Origin: Deltaproteobacteria bacterium
GTDB lineage: Bacteria; Myxococcota_A; UBA796; UBA2385
Assembly (NCBI GenBank): GCA_016792625.1
Contig: JAEUKK010000039.1
Span: 25,260-89,259, forward strand
Length of the DNA stretch: 64,000 bases
Reading direction: 5' to 3'
The notes beneath the pieces were generated by a model. It made no database searches. It saw only the letters and a list, made by a program, of their open reading frames with translations, and was not told the DNA's origin. Each line of letters opens with the position of its first letter. Position 1 is the stretch's first letter. The position numbers and the translations under genes were made by a program. This document shows positions 8,264 through 16,611 of the stretch, one piece after another.

Positions 8264-9610
8264 TCAGCCCGCCCGCCGCGCGGGGGGCCCTGGCCGCCAG
8301 CTCAGCTCGATCACCCGGGGCAGCCAGCCGAGGCCGCCCACGCCGCCGACCCCCGCGCCGACCCGCACGCGCAGGGCGTCGCGGTCCCACTGGTAGGCCA
8401 GGGCCGCCGAGGCGGTCTGGCGCAGCGCGTCGGCCCCCGTCGCGGTCTGGGGCAGCGCCGACCGCACCTCGCCCGGAACATCGATCAGACGGGCGTAGCC
8501 GACGGCGACCAGCGCGGCGCGGCCGTCGACGTGGAGCTGGGGCGCGCCCCCGGCCAGCAGCATCACTTGGTGGCGCGGCCCGAGGTGCACGCCCAGGCCG
8601 AGCTGGACGGTGGTGGCCGCCGCGGCGAGGCGCGCGTCGATGCTCGGGTCGACCAGCGCCGCGCTCGCCCCTTCGCGCTGGCGCTCGATCTCGCGGGAGA
8701 TCCGCCGGCTGACCTCACCCTCGCTGACCGTGAGGCGACCGAGCAGGCTGCCGTCGGCGGGCAAGCCCTGGACCGAGAGCCCGCCCCGGGCGACCTCGAG
8801 GCCAAGCTCGACCGGGCCCGGCGGCCGGACCGACACGGCGCCCCCGAGCTGCTGCCCACGCACGACCAGGCCCGGAGCAGACCAGAGGCCCGCGCCGCGG
8901 AGGGAGAGGTCGACCGCCGGGCGGTCGACGAGCTGAATCGCGCCCCAGAGCGGATAGACGCCGAGGGCCAGCGCACCTGCGGCCGTGCCCACCTCGACCC
9001 GGGGCAGCAGGCCGACCGCCTGCAGCCCCGGCCCCACCCGCGCCTCGCCCCAGCGCAAGGCCACCGCGTTGTAGACCTCGGGCACCGCATCGGCGCGCGC
9101 GCCCGGCCCGGCCCCCCGTGGGGCGCGGTCCACCCGTGGAGGGCGCCCCGCAGCGGTCGGCGGCGCTGGCGGGCGGGGTGGAGGAGCGGCCGGCGCCGCG
9201 GCCCCGGAGGGCGGGGTCGGCGCAGCGGCCAGGGTCGGAGCGACCGGCGCGGCCGGGCGGCCCGCAACGGGGCGGAGCGCAGGCGCCATCGCCGCGACAT
9301 CGTCGACCAGCAGAGGATCGGCGACGACCGGCAACGGCGGACCGACCCGGGGTGGCGCCGGGGCGGGGGCCGGCGCGACCGGCGTCGGCGCGGGCGGCGC
9401 GGCGGGCGTGATCGGCGCGGCGGGCGGGACGACCACAAGAACAGGCGCCGGCGCCGGGGGGCCCGCAGGAATCGGCGCGACCGGCGCGACCGAGGGGACC
9501 GGCGCCGGGTCGTCGGCGGCCGCGCGCGACGAAGCCAAAAGGCCCAGCAGCGCGCAGCTGGCGCCAATCCAGCGCAGCGGAGTGTGCAGCGAGGGGGGCA
9601 GCCGCGTCAT
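8264..9610 (-). CDS. Secreted proline-rich protein with beta-rich C-terminal domain
   Basis: A 448-residue protein with a signal peptide (cleavage probably after ASSRAAA, near residue 32), a Pro/Ala-rich low-complexity segment to about residue 190, and a C-terminal 250-residue region of alternating hydrophobic and polar residues, as expected of a small outer-membrane barrel or beta sandwich. The C-terminal part is visibly related to the neighbouring gene at 9726-10817: both have a GE.R.G.G...VG.LPR core, a GQQLGGAV/GRQLGAGA element and a matching end. No catalytic motif is seen. It is convergent with the PilZ gene; only 37 bases separate the stops. Confidence 0.65.
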   Translation of the reverse strand: MTRLPPSLHTPLRWIGASCALLGLLASSRAAADDPAPVPSVAPVAPIPAGPPAPAPVLVVVPPAAPITPAAPPAPTPVAPAPAPAPPRVGPPLPVVADPLLVDDVAAMAPALRPVAGRPAAPVAPTLAAAPTPPSGAAAPAAPPPRPPAPPTAAGRPPRVDRAPRGAGPGARADAVPEVYNAVALRWGEARVGPGLQAVGLLPRVEVGTAAGALALGVYPLWGAIQLVDRPAVDLSLRGAGLWSAPGLVVRGQQLGGAVSVRPPGPVELGLEVARGGLSVQGLPADGSLLGRLTVSEGEVSRRISREIERQREGASAALVDPSIDARLAAAATTVQLGLGVHLGPRHQVMLLAGGAPQLHVDGRAALVAVGYARLIDVPGEVRSALPQTATGADALRQTASAALAYQWDRDALRVRVGAGVGGVGGLGWLPRVIELSWRPGPPARRAG

Positions 9611-9725
9611 CGCCCCAGCCTACCAGAGCGGAGGGCCGTGGCGCCCACCCCGGTCGCATCGGGGGCGACGTCAGGCGCGCCATTCTGACCACCAACGACC
9701 GGGCCCCAGGGTCGGTGCAGGGGGC

Positions 9726-10817
9726 TCAGCCGCGGGGCGCCTCGGGCGCGGCGCGCTGGGTGGCGCCTTGTAGGGCGTCGCGCCGGTTCTCGCGCCAAGT
9801 GGCCCGCATGCGGCGCTCGCTCGACCGGGTCGGGCCGCCGAGGCGCCAGGCCAGCTCGGTCGACTGGAGCAGCCAGGCGCCCGGCACCGAGCTGACGCCG
9901 CCGCCCACCCGCAGATCGGCCCGCTTCCAGGAGAATTGCCAGGCGAGGCTGGCCACATAGCTGTCGCGCAGCGGCGTCGCGCTGGAGCCGGCCAGCGCCT
10001 TGTCGAGGTTCATCAACGGCGGGAGCTGCTCTTCCGACACATCGGAGTCGACGTCGCTCCAGACCATGCCCGAGGCCTGCAGCACGAGGCTGTCGCGGCG
10101 GTTGAGGCGCAGGTCCGTGGCGACCTTCATGGTCACCGAGCGGGCGGCGACGTCGAGCGGCGCGCCGCCGACCACGCCCGAGACCTGCTCTTGGTAGTTG
10201 GCCAGGTCGGGCGCCACGAGGCCGAGCAGCAGCGGCGGATCGCTGAGGTCGGGCAGGCCGGTGGCCGAGAAGAGATTGAACTGACCGCCGACGTGCAGCG
10301 ACCAGGGCGCGGTGAGCCGCACCGAGCTCATCGCGCCCGCGCCCAGCTGCCGGCCGGAGAATTCGCCGATGGCGAGGCGGTAGGCCTGCCCGCCGAGCGC
10401 GAGGTCGACCGGCCCGACGCGGACGAGGTTGACCTTGGCGGCGCCGTTCACGATGCCTAGCGCGTAGAGCGGCGGCGAGACCGAGAGGTGCGTGCGGGGC
10501 AGGGCGCCGACCCCCACGCTGCCCAGGCCGATGCGCCACTCGCCGAGCTCGAGGGTGTAGGCGGTGAAGTCGGTGCTGCCGTAGGGGTTTTGGTCGAGCT
10601 GGCTGCGCTTGGGCTCAAGCCAGTCGAGCTGGCGGGCGCCGATGGGGGCCGGGGCGGTCGCCGCGGAGAGCGCCTCGGGCGGGAGGGCGGGCGGCGTCTC
10701 CGCCTCGGCCGCGGGGGCCGCGTCCACGGCGGATGGCTCCCCCTCCTCCGCGAGAGCAGCGACAGGGAGAAGCATCTGGAGCGCGCACAGCGCCCCGACG
10801 GTGCAACGTGGGCTCAT
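9726..10817 (-). CDS. Secreted beta-rich protein, paralogue of the 8264-9610 product
   Basis: A 363-residue protein beginning with a signal peptide (MSPRCTVGALCALQMLLPVAALAEE), followed by an Ala/Glu-rich linker and a beta-rich domain from about residue 65 to 330. ATG 10817 is preferred over longer options because GGAGG lies just upstream and the signal peptide starts there. The domain shares spaced identities with the preceding paralogue (ELGEWRIGLGSVGVGALPR against ALRWGEARVGPGL..VGLLPR), so the pair likely arose by tandem duplication. It could be an outer-membrane barrel; the function is unknown. The basic C-terminal tail is not shared. Confidence 0.68.
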   Translation of the reverse strand: MSPRCTVGALCALQMLLPVAALAEEGEPSAVDAAPAAEAETPPALPPEALSAATAPAPIGARQLDWLEPKRSQLDQNPYGSTDFTAYTLELGEWRIGLGSVGVGALPRTHLSVSPPLYALGIVNGAAKVNLVRVGPVDLALGGQAYRLAIGEFSGRQLGAGAMSSVRLTAPWSLHVGGQFNLFSATGLPDLSDPPLLLGLVAPDLANYQEQVSGVVGGAPLDVAARSVTMKVATDLRLNRRDSLVLQASGMVWSDVDSDVSEEQLPPLMNLDKALAGSSATPLRDSYVASLAWQFSWKRADLRVGGGVSSVPGAWLLQSTELAWRLGGPTRSSERRMRATWRENRRDALQGATQRAAPEAPRG

Positions 10818-10918
10818 CGGACCTCCGGCGGCGGCCCCAGCTGGGCCACCCTCCTCCGTCCGAACGGATCGGCCGCGGTCGGGCTTGACCCAGGACCGCG
10901 GTGAATCGGCCGCCCTGC

Positions 10919-11926
10919 TCAGGTCGCGGGCGCGCGCCCGATGATCGTCTGGTGGCCCGCCACGCCGAAGACGCGCGTCCAGAAGGCGACGGGCACCTCG
11001 ACCGACCAGAACAGCAGGTGCAGGTGCAGGCCGACGATGAGCTCGACGAGGCGCCGCCCGGGGCTGGGCTTGTGGGCCTTCGGGCCGATGAGGGTGCCCA
11101 GCCAGAGCGCGACCGAGGTCACGAGCTCGATGGGGAAGAGCATCGTCTGGTGGTGCACGGGCTCGAAGCCCGCGGCGCGCAGCGTGGCCTTGAGCGTGTC
11201 GGGCGAGAAGTGCACGAGGTGCTGGGGGCAGAGCAGCGGCATCCACCACCGGCCCAGCGCCGCCCGCCAGAGGCTGCGCCAGTTGGGCACCTCGACCACG
11301 ACCAGCCCGCCGGGCTTGAGCACCCGCCGCGCGGCCGCCAAGGTGCGCACCGGGTCGGGGTCGTGCTCGAGGCACTCAAAGAAGGTGACCACGCTCACGC
11401 TCTGCGCGGGGAGCGCGTCGTCGATGAGGCGGCCGGCGGTGTAGGCGGCCGGCGCGCCGCCCCGGGCGCGGGCGAGGCGGATGCTGCCTTCGTCCAGGTC
11501 AATGCCCGAGACCTGGCAAGAGGCCGCGGCGTGGGCGGTGTCCAAAAAGAAGCCCTGGCTGCAGCCCACATCAAGCAAGTGGTCGCTTGCGCCGAGCTTC
11601 TGCACCTTCTCGATGGTCACGAGGCGGTAGCGGTTCAGCAGCCGCCCAAAGAAGCCGGTGTAGAAGCCGGCCATGTCAACCGCATCGGTGCCTTCACCGC
11701 CCGCCGAGTAGGCGCCCGCATAATAAAAACCCAGCCCCTCGGCGGTGGGCCGGGGCCGGGTCATCACCAGACCGCAGGCGCGGCAGCGGGCGAGCTGAAA
11801 GCTGCCCGGCTTACGCCAGACGAGGTCACGCACCCCTTCGAGTACGACGTCGAAGTCGACCCCGCTGCAGAGCAAGCACGGCGGCGCTTCGAGGGGCACC
11901 GGGGCGGCAGACGACGCGAGGTCCAT
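10919..11926 (-). CDS. Class I SAM-dependent methyltransferase with N-terminal zinc ribbon
   Basis: A 335-residue protein of the UbiE/SAM-methyltransferase type often linked to polysaccharide or O-antigen genes. Residues about 15-60 hold two CxxC pairs (CLLC and CRAC), a putative zinc ribbon. SAM motif I is LLDVGCSQGFF (about residue 118), followed by the acidic SGIDLDEG loop and the FFECLEHDPDP and LKPGGLVVVEVPN segments. The last 80 residues include a hydrophobic stretch that may bind membrane. The start ATG 11926 is chosen because upstream residues are low-complexity antisense of other signals. It lies 47 bases downstream of the sigma factor gene on the same strand. The substrate is not identifiable. 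Confidence 0.8.
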   Translation of the reverse strand: MDLASSAAPVPLEAPPCLLCSGVDFDVVLEGVRDLVWRKPGSFQLARCRACGLVMTRPRPTAEGLGFYYAGAYSAGGEGTDAVDMAGFYTGFFGRLLNRYRLVTIEKVQKLGASDHLLDVGCSQGFFLDTAHAAASCQVSGIDLDEGSIRLARARGGAPAAYTAGRLIDDALPAQSVSVVTFFECLEHDPDPVRTLAAARRVLKPGGLVVVEVPNWRSLWRAALGRWWMPLLCPQHLVHFSPDTLKATLRAAGFEPVHHQTMLFPIELVTSVALWLGTLIGPKAHKPSPGRRLVELIVGLHLHLLFWSVEVPVAFWTRVFGVAGHQTIIGRAPAT

Positions 11927-11973
11927 GGCAGCTCCACGGGGGCGTCTATCCGTGGGCAGCCCGGCGCGGCGGC

Positions 11974-12708
11974 TCAGCCGGTGAGGGTGCGCAGGCGGTA
12001 CTGCAGGCGCTTGACGCCCTGGCCGCGCAGCTGGCAGGCGCGGGACTCGGTGACGCCGAGCCGGGTGCCGATCTCGCGCAGGGTCATCCCCTGCATGTAG
12101 TAGAGGGTCACCGCGATGCGCTCCTTCGAGGGGAGGCACTCGACCGCATGCGCGACCTCGTGGCGCATCTCTTTGTCGAAGAGGATGTCAGCGGCGTCAT
12201 CCTCGTGGCGGGACACGGTCTCGACCAGGGGGGTGCTGCCATCCTCGTTGGCCGACACATCGAGCGAGATGAGGCGGCTGATGCGGCTGTCCTTGACCAG
12301 GGAATCGTACTGGGCCTCGGTGGTGCCCAGGCGGTCCATCATCTCGTCGCGGGCGGGCTCGCGGCCGAGCTCTTGGGTGAGGCTGGTGCGGCACTGCTCG
12401 AGCTTGTTGAACTTCCGGCGGACCGAGCGCGGCACCCAGTCATCGCTGCGGAGGCTGTCGACCATCGCGCCCTGGATGCGGATCTCGGCGTAGGACTTGA
12501 ACGGCACCCCACGGGTCTCGTCGAAGCGGTCGATGGCGTCGATGAGGCCGATGACGCCGACATTCACCAGCTCGTCCACGTCCACCGAGGGGGGGAGGCG
12601 GCGCACCATCCGGCCGGCGATCATGCGGACCAGCGGATAATACTTGAGGATGATGTCCTGGCGGGAGGATGGGCTGACGGCTGGGGCGGAGGCGAGGGCG
12701 GCGGTCAT
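11974..12708 (-). CDS. RNA polymerase sigma factor, FliA/WhiG (sigma-28) type
   Basis: A 244-residue group 3 sigma factor. Region 2 is seen in YYPLVRMIAGRM, VDVDELVNVGVIGLIDAIDRF and FKSYAEIRIQGAMVDSLR; region 3 in WVPRSVRRKFNKLE; region 4 with its helix-turn-helix in MTLREIGTRLGVTESRACQL. This pattern is that of FliA/WhiG, which normally directs flagellar or developmental promoters. No flagellar gene lies nearby, so the regulon is open. The start ATG 12708 follows GAGAGGA and fits the family N-terminus. An anti-sigma factor (FlgM-like) is not seen adjacent. A dyad element sits about 150 bases upstream. Confidence 0.9.
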   Translation of the reverse strand: MTAALASAPAVSPSSRQDIILKYYPLVRMIAGRMVRRLPPSVDVDELVNVGVIGLIDAIDRFDETRGVPFKSYAEIRIQGAMVDSLRSDDWVPRSVRRKFNKLEQCRTSLTQELGREPARDEMMDRLGTTEAQYDSLVKDSRISRLISLDVSANEDGSTPLVETVSRHEDDAADILFDKEMRHEVAHAVECLPSKERIAVTLYYMQGMTLREIGTRLGVTESRACQLRGQGVKRLQYRLRTLTG

Positions 12709-13248
12709 GGGTTCCTCTCTGCGGCATCGGGTGGGGGTGTCGTCCCCCTTGATGCAACCTCCATGCCAAGTCGCCTCAAGCCCGCCCGGCTCGAAAAGGC
12801 GCTGATTTCGCGGGCCCCGCCCGCCCACATCCGCCGGGAAGCGTGTCCTCCGCCATACGGCGTATCGTGAGGGATACGCGGAGCGGCTTCGGTATCTGCC
12901 GGGGCACGGGCCCCAGCCCGCCGGGCAGCTCGTGGGCAAGACCGCAGAGGAGGGCCCTCTGCGCGAGGCCCCCTGCCCAGGCGCGCGGCCCGGCCCCGAA
13001 TTGGGATCAGGTGCAGCACGGCGGCGCGGCCAGCGGGGCCGGCGCGCTGCGGGTCACGCGCGCGGCGGTGAGCGGCGCGCGCAGCCAAACAAGAGGAGCG
13101 GCGCGGCCCGTACCCGCCCCCCCGCGCATCACTGGGCAGGGGAGGCCGGCGAGGGGCGCGCGCCGCTCAGGTCTGGAGGAGCGACCTCGCGCGCCGGAGG
13201 CGCACAGGGCCGAGGGCGCCGCCGGGTCGAGCAGCGGCGGCCCCGCGC
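12709..13248. other. 540-bp intergenic region upstream of the sigma factor gene
   Basis: No convincing gene on either strand; the open frames here lack ribosome binding sites and read as GC-driven noise. The sigma gene starts leftwards from one end and the collagen-like lipoprotein gene ends at the other. The only structured element I found is the ATACG/CGTAT dyad cluster at 12855-12879. Confidence 0.5.
12855..12879. promoter_or_regulatory. Dyad cluster, candidate operator upstream of sigma factor gene
   Basis: An 11-bp palindrome ATACG-G-CGTAT at 12855-12865 overlaps a second inverted repeat, GCGTATC (12860-12866) and GATACGC (12873-12879) with a six-base spacer. The three half sites share the same core, which is unusual in DNA this GC-rich. 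The position, about 150 bases upstream of the sigma factor start, suits an operator or promoter-proximal binding site. The binding protein is unknown. Confidence 0.4.
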
Positions 13249-14268
13249 TCAGCTGGCGGTGGTCAGGCGCACCCAGGCGGCGCCGTTGCAGCCGCTGACC
13301 GCCGGCTCTGCGGCAGCGGGGGGCGGCGCGCCGAAGGCGGCGCCCTCGTCAGCGGCCGTCGAGGCGGTGTGGCACATGTAGAGGTCGCCCGCGGTGTCGA
13401 CGGTCCAGTCGAAGCGGCTCCACAGGCCGCCGCCGCTGGGGTTGCTGGCCATGTTCTGGGCGATGGCGAAGTTGGCGCTGTTCTCGATGGTGGTCAAGCG
13501 GAAGCTGTAGCTGCTGTCGATGACCCACTCGGTGGCGCGGATGTCGTGCACCGAGCCGTCGCTTCCATCGTACAGGCCAGCGATCTCGATGCTCGGCGGC
13601 GGCGCGGCCGGGATGAGGCCGATCCAGGCCATGCCGTTGCAGCCGTTGATCAGGTCGGCGCCGTCGGCCGGGGTCAGGGCCAGGGCCTCGGCCTCGGTCG
13701 CCGCCGCGCCGGCGGTCAAGCAGAAGAACTTGTTGTCGGCGTCATCCTTGGTCCAGTCGAAGCGGGACCAGAGGCCCGGGTTGAAGGCCGAGGCCGGATC
13801 GTTCTGGCCGACCGCGTAGCGGACCGCGTTGTCGAAGGTGCTCAGGTTCACGACCTGGCTGCCCAAGTAGGAGCTCCAGGTCGTGTTCGAGATGCTGTGG
13901 TCGCCGCCTGCCGAGTCGGCCCAGTTGCCGTTGAGGGCGAAGTCCTCACCCGGGCCGCCATCGGTGCCGCCGTCGGTCCCATCGGTGCCGTCGGTACCAT
14001 CCGTCCCGTCGGTGCCATCCGTGCCGTCGGTACCGTCCGTGCCATCCGCGCCATCCGTGCCGTCGGTTCCATCCGTGCCATCGGTTCCATCCGTGCCGTC
14101 GGCGCCATCCGTGCCATCGGCACCATCCGCGCCGTCGGCGCCATCCGCGCCGTCGGCCCCATCAGCCGCGCCCCCATCAGCGCCGCCGGAGTCACCCCCG
14201 CCCGCCTTTTCGTCAGAGCAGGCCACAAGGAGGCTGAGGGACAAGGGGAGCAGCAAGCGGAGATGCAT
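13249..14268 (-). CDS. Lipoprotein with collagen-like Gly-X-Asp repeats and a duplicated C-terminal domain
   Basis: A 339-residue lipoprotein (signal ending LLVAC, Cys17). Residues about 36-104 are an unbroken run of Gly-Ala-Asp and Gly-Thr-Asp triplets, a rigid acidic spacer that resembles collagen periodicity but lacks proline. After it come two copies of a roughly 100-residue domain; each has a Trp/Ser-rich start, GLWSRFDWT, a single Cys-containing strand (FFCLTAG, LYMCHTA) and a closing GCNG.AW motif. The conserved Cys pair probably forms a disulfide. The start ATG 14268 has GGAGG upstream. Predicted to be a cell-surface protein with the domains held away from the membrane; the function is unknown. 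Confidence 0.78.
   Translation of the reverse strand: MHLRLLLPLSLSLLVACSDEKAGGGDSGGADGGAADGADGADGADGADGADGTDGADGTDGTDGTDGTDGTDGADGTDGTDGTDGTDGTDGTDGTDGTDGGTDGGPGEDFALNGNWADSAGGDHSISNTTWSSYLGSQVVNLSTFDNAVRYAVGQNDPASAFNPGLWSRFDWTKDDADNKFFCLTAGAAATEAEALALTPADGADLINGCNGMAWIGLIPAAPPPSIEIAGLYDGSDGSVHDIRATEWVIDSSYSFRLTTIENSANFAIAQNMASNPSGGGLWSRFDWTVDTAGDLYMCHTASTAADEGAAFGAPPPAAAEPAVSGCNGAAWVRLTTAS
13957..14163 (-). repeat. Gly-X-Asp coding triplet repeat
   Basis: About 23 nine-base-periodic units encoding Gly-Ala-Asp and Gly-Thr-Asp within the lipoprotein gene. The codons for Gly, Thr, Ala and Asp vary between copies (ggt/ggc, acc/acg, gat/gac), so the array is not a recent perfect expansion. Unit lengths are multiples of three, so changes in copy number keep the frame. 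Confidence 0.85.
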
Positions 14269-14349
14269 CGGGTCCTCCGGAGGAGCGCCAGCGGCGCCCG
14301 CGGGTGTGGGGAGCAGGGTGCCGCGCACTATACACGCCCAGCGCGCCCC

Positions 14350-16611
14350 TCAGGGCGTCGACCAGCGCGATGCCTCAAGGTCCAACCGGCAAGCGCGCTC
14401 GACGATGAGCAGCCGCAGCAGCGCCGCCCGCATGGGCTCGGCTGCGCCGGGGACGAAGCGCGCCGAGAGCACGCCGCCCAGCGCCGCGGCCGCGGTGCCG
14501 AGGCCGAGCCCGCCGAGCGCGGCGCGCTCCCGCCCGAGCGTGCCCACCGCGGCGGCGGGCAGGCCCAGTCGACCGCTGAGGACCAGCGCCTGGGCCCGGA
14601 GCCGCAGCGGCTCGAGGGGGTCAGCGGCCGGCTCATCGAGCGGCGGTGTCTGGACCGCGGGGCGCTCAATCCCGAGCATTCCGGCCTGCAGCGCGTCAAA
14701 GGCGACGTTGCAGCGCCCATCCCAGGCCGCGGGCAAGGCGAGGGCGGCGCCCTCATCGGCGGCGAGTGCGAGCAGTCGCAGCGTCGGCATCAGCCCGGGG
14801 AGGGCCCGGCCGATCAAGAGGAGGGGGTGCGGCGGCGCGCGGACCAACATGCGCAGGTTGTCGAGGCCCACCGCGCCCGCGCCCTCGGGCGGGAGCAGGC
14901 GCAGGCGGACCCCGCCGGCCAGCTCGGCGTGCACGGCGTCGCCATCGGTGCCCACCACGCGCCCGCGCAGGAAGAGCAGCGGCTCGGCCTCGTCCTCGGC
15001 GCGGGACTGGCGCAGCTGCACATCGGCAGGCACATCAAAACGACCGCCCGCGGGCCCTTCCCGCCACGACGCGCCCCCCGCGCGGACCGCAGAGCTCCCG
15101 CGCCCGCTGCTCACCCGACCGTCATCAGAGAGGCTGGCGTCCCGCACGAAGACCCCGGCCCGGCAGAGCTCTTGGTGGCTCATGCTCAGGCCTTCCAGCA
15201 GCACCGCCATGCCGTAGGTGCGCCGGATGCGGTCGGGCCGCCCCGGCCGGACGTCGCCTGAGCGGATGAGCCGGCCATCCCGGGTGACCATCCAGCTGAC
15301 CACGCCGTTCTCGGCGGTCTCCCCATCGCCGGTGTAGACGGGCTCGCAGAACAGGCCGGTCAAGCGGAGCTGCCCGGCCGGGCGGTAGGCCCGCCTGCCC
15401 TCGCCCACCCAGCCCGGCGCTGCGCCGCGGCGCTCGAGCTCGTGGGCGGTGAGCAGCAGCTCGGTCATCAGCTCGAGCACGGCGGCCGCCGGAGGCCGCC
15501 CCTTGCGCAGCGCGCCGCCGGCCCGGAGCACCGCCGCGCCCGCACGGGAGAGCCGGTAGAGGCCCTCGACCCGTGCGGCGTAGATGGCCCGGCGAAGCGC
15601 GGCGATGGTGCCGTCCGAGGCGCCGAGCAGCCCCTCGGCCAGCAGCGGCTCGACCGCGGCCTGCAGACGCGCGACCACCCGAGCGGCAGACGCGGAGAGC
15701 GGCGGATCGGCCGCCAGGGGGGCAGCGTCCGCGGCGGACACCGGCGCCACCGCCGCGACGGGCAGCACCGGCGCAGGATCGAGCGGCGCAGCATCGACCG
15801 GCGCAAGATCAACCGGCGCAGCATCGCCCGACCGCTGGTCGGCCGGCGCGGGCCCAGCGGGTGCGAGCCCACCGGCGGGGCTGGCCCCCTCGGCGGGGAG
15901 GCAGCTGAGCGCGGCGAGCACGTGCAGGCAGCGCGGGCCGAGCGCACAGCTGCAGCGGAGCTGCTCGACCTCGGCGATGAGGCCGTCCCCGGTGCGCAGC
16001 TCGACCACCTCACCGCCGTCGGTGGTGACCTGGGCGCCGGTGGGCCCGAGAGACCACGCCCAGGCCTCGGCCAGGGAGGGCTCCGCATCAAGGCGCCGCG
16101 CGGCGCGCGAGGGCACCAGGGCCCGGAGCGCGTCAATGACGCCGGCACGCACCGCAGGGCGGCTGGGCACGAGGGCGGGCGAAGCGGAGGCAGCCGTGCC
16201 CACAGCGCCCACAGCGCCCACAGCGCCCACAGCGCCCACAGTGGACGCGGTGGCGGTGGAGCTCGCCGGTGCCGGCGGAGGGGGAGCGGCCCGCTGCGCG
16301 GCCGTCGGGGCGGCCCCTGCCGGAGCCGCGCCGGTGCCAGCCGGGAGCGCCCGGGCGACGGCCAGGACGTGCAGACACCGCGGCCCGATGGGGCAGGTGC
16401 AGCGCAGCTGGCTCGGGGAGGTCAGCGCGCCGTTCACCTCGTCCAAGGTTACGATCTCGCCGCCGTCGGTCTCGACGGTCGGCGGTGCGCCCGGCCGCCA
16501 GGCCCAGGTCTCGGCGAGGGCAGGCTCAAGATCGACCCGCTTCTGCGCGCGCGGCGGGACACCTTCGCGGAGGGCCACCAGCAGCTCAGGCGAGAGGGTG
16601 GGGCGGCTCAT
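14350..16611 (-). CDS. Double SWIM zinc-finger protein (YehQ-like), last gene of the MoxR-VWA operon
   Basis: A 753-residue protein. Its first 230 residues are a tandem duplication of one module, each copy ending in a SWIM zinc motif CxCx5CxH: Cys71, Cys73, Cys79, His81 and Cys220, Cys222, Cys228, His230. SWIM domains bind nucleic acid or protein. The modules are joined by a low-complexity linker with a Val-Gly-Ala repeat, and another Asp/Ala/Pro-rich linker follows. The C-terminal 450 residues are a conserved-looking globular region with no named motif. The ATG overlaps the stop of the upstream VWA gene (ATGA). E. coli YehQ, also a SWIM protein, sits beside the same partners, which supports the assignment; the molecular role is not established. 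Confidence 0.82.
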   Translation of the reverse strand: MSRPTLSPELLVALREGVPPRAQKRVDLEPALAETWAWRPGAPPTVETDGGEIVTLDEVNGALTSPSQLRCTCPIGPRCLHVLAVARALPAGTGAAPAGAAPTAAQRAAPPPPAPASSTATASTVGAVGAVGAVGAVGTAASASPALVPSRPAVRAGVIDALRALVPSRAARRLDAEPSLAEAWAWSLGPTGAQVTTDGGEVVELRTGDGLIAEVEQLRCSCALGPRCLHVLAALSCLPAEGASPAGGLAPAGPAPADQRSGDAAPVDLAPVDAAPLDPAPVLPVAAVAPVSAADAAPLAADPPLSASAARVVARLQAAVEPLLAEGLLGASDGTIAALRRAIYAARVEGLYRLSRAGAAVLRAGGALRKGRPPAAAVLELMTELLLTAHELERRGAAPGWVGEGRRAYRPAGQLRLTGLFCEPVYTGDGETAENGVVSWMVTRDGRLIRSGDVRPGRPDRIRRTYGMAVLLEGLSMSHQELCRAGVFVRDASLSDDGRVSSGRGSSAVRAGGASWREGPAGGRFDVPADVQLRQSRAEDEAEPLLFLRGRVVGTDGDAVHAELAGGVRLRLLPPEGAGAVGLDNLRMLVRAPPHPLLLIGRALPGLMPTLRLLALAADEGAALALPAAWDGRCNVAFDALQAGMLGIERPAVQTPPLDEPAADPLEPLRLRAQALVLSGRLGLPAAAVGTLGRERAALGGLGLGTAAAALGGVLSARFVPGAAEPMRAALLRLLIVERACRLDLEASRWSTP

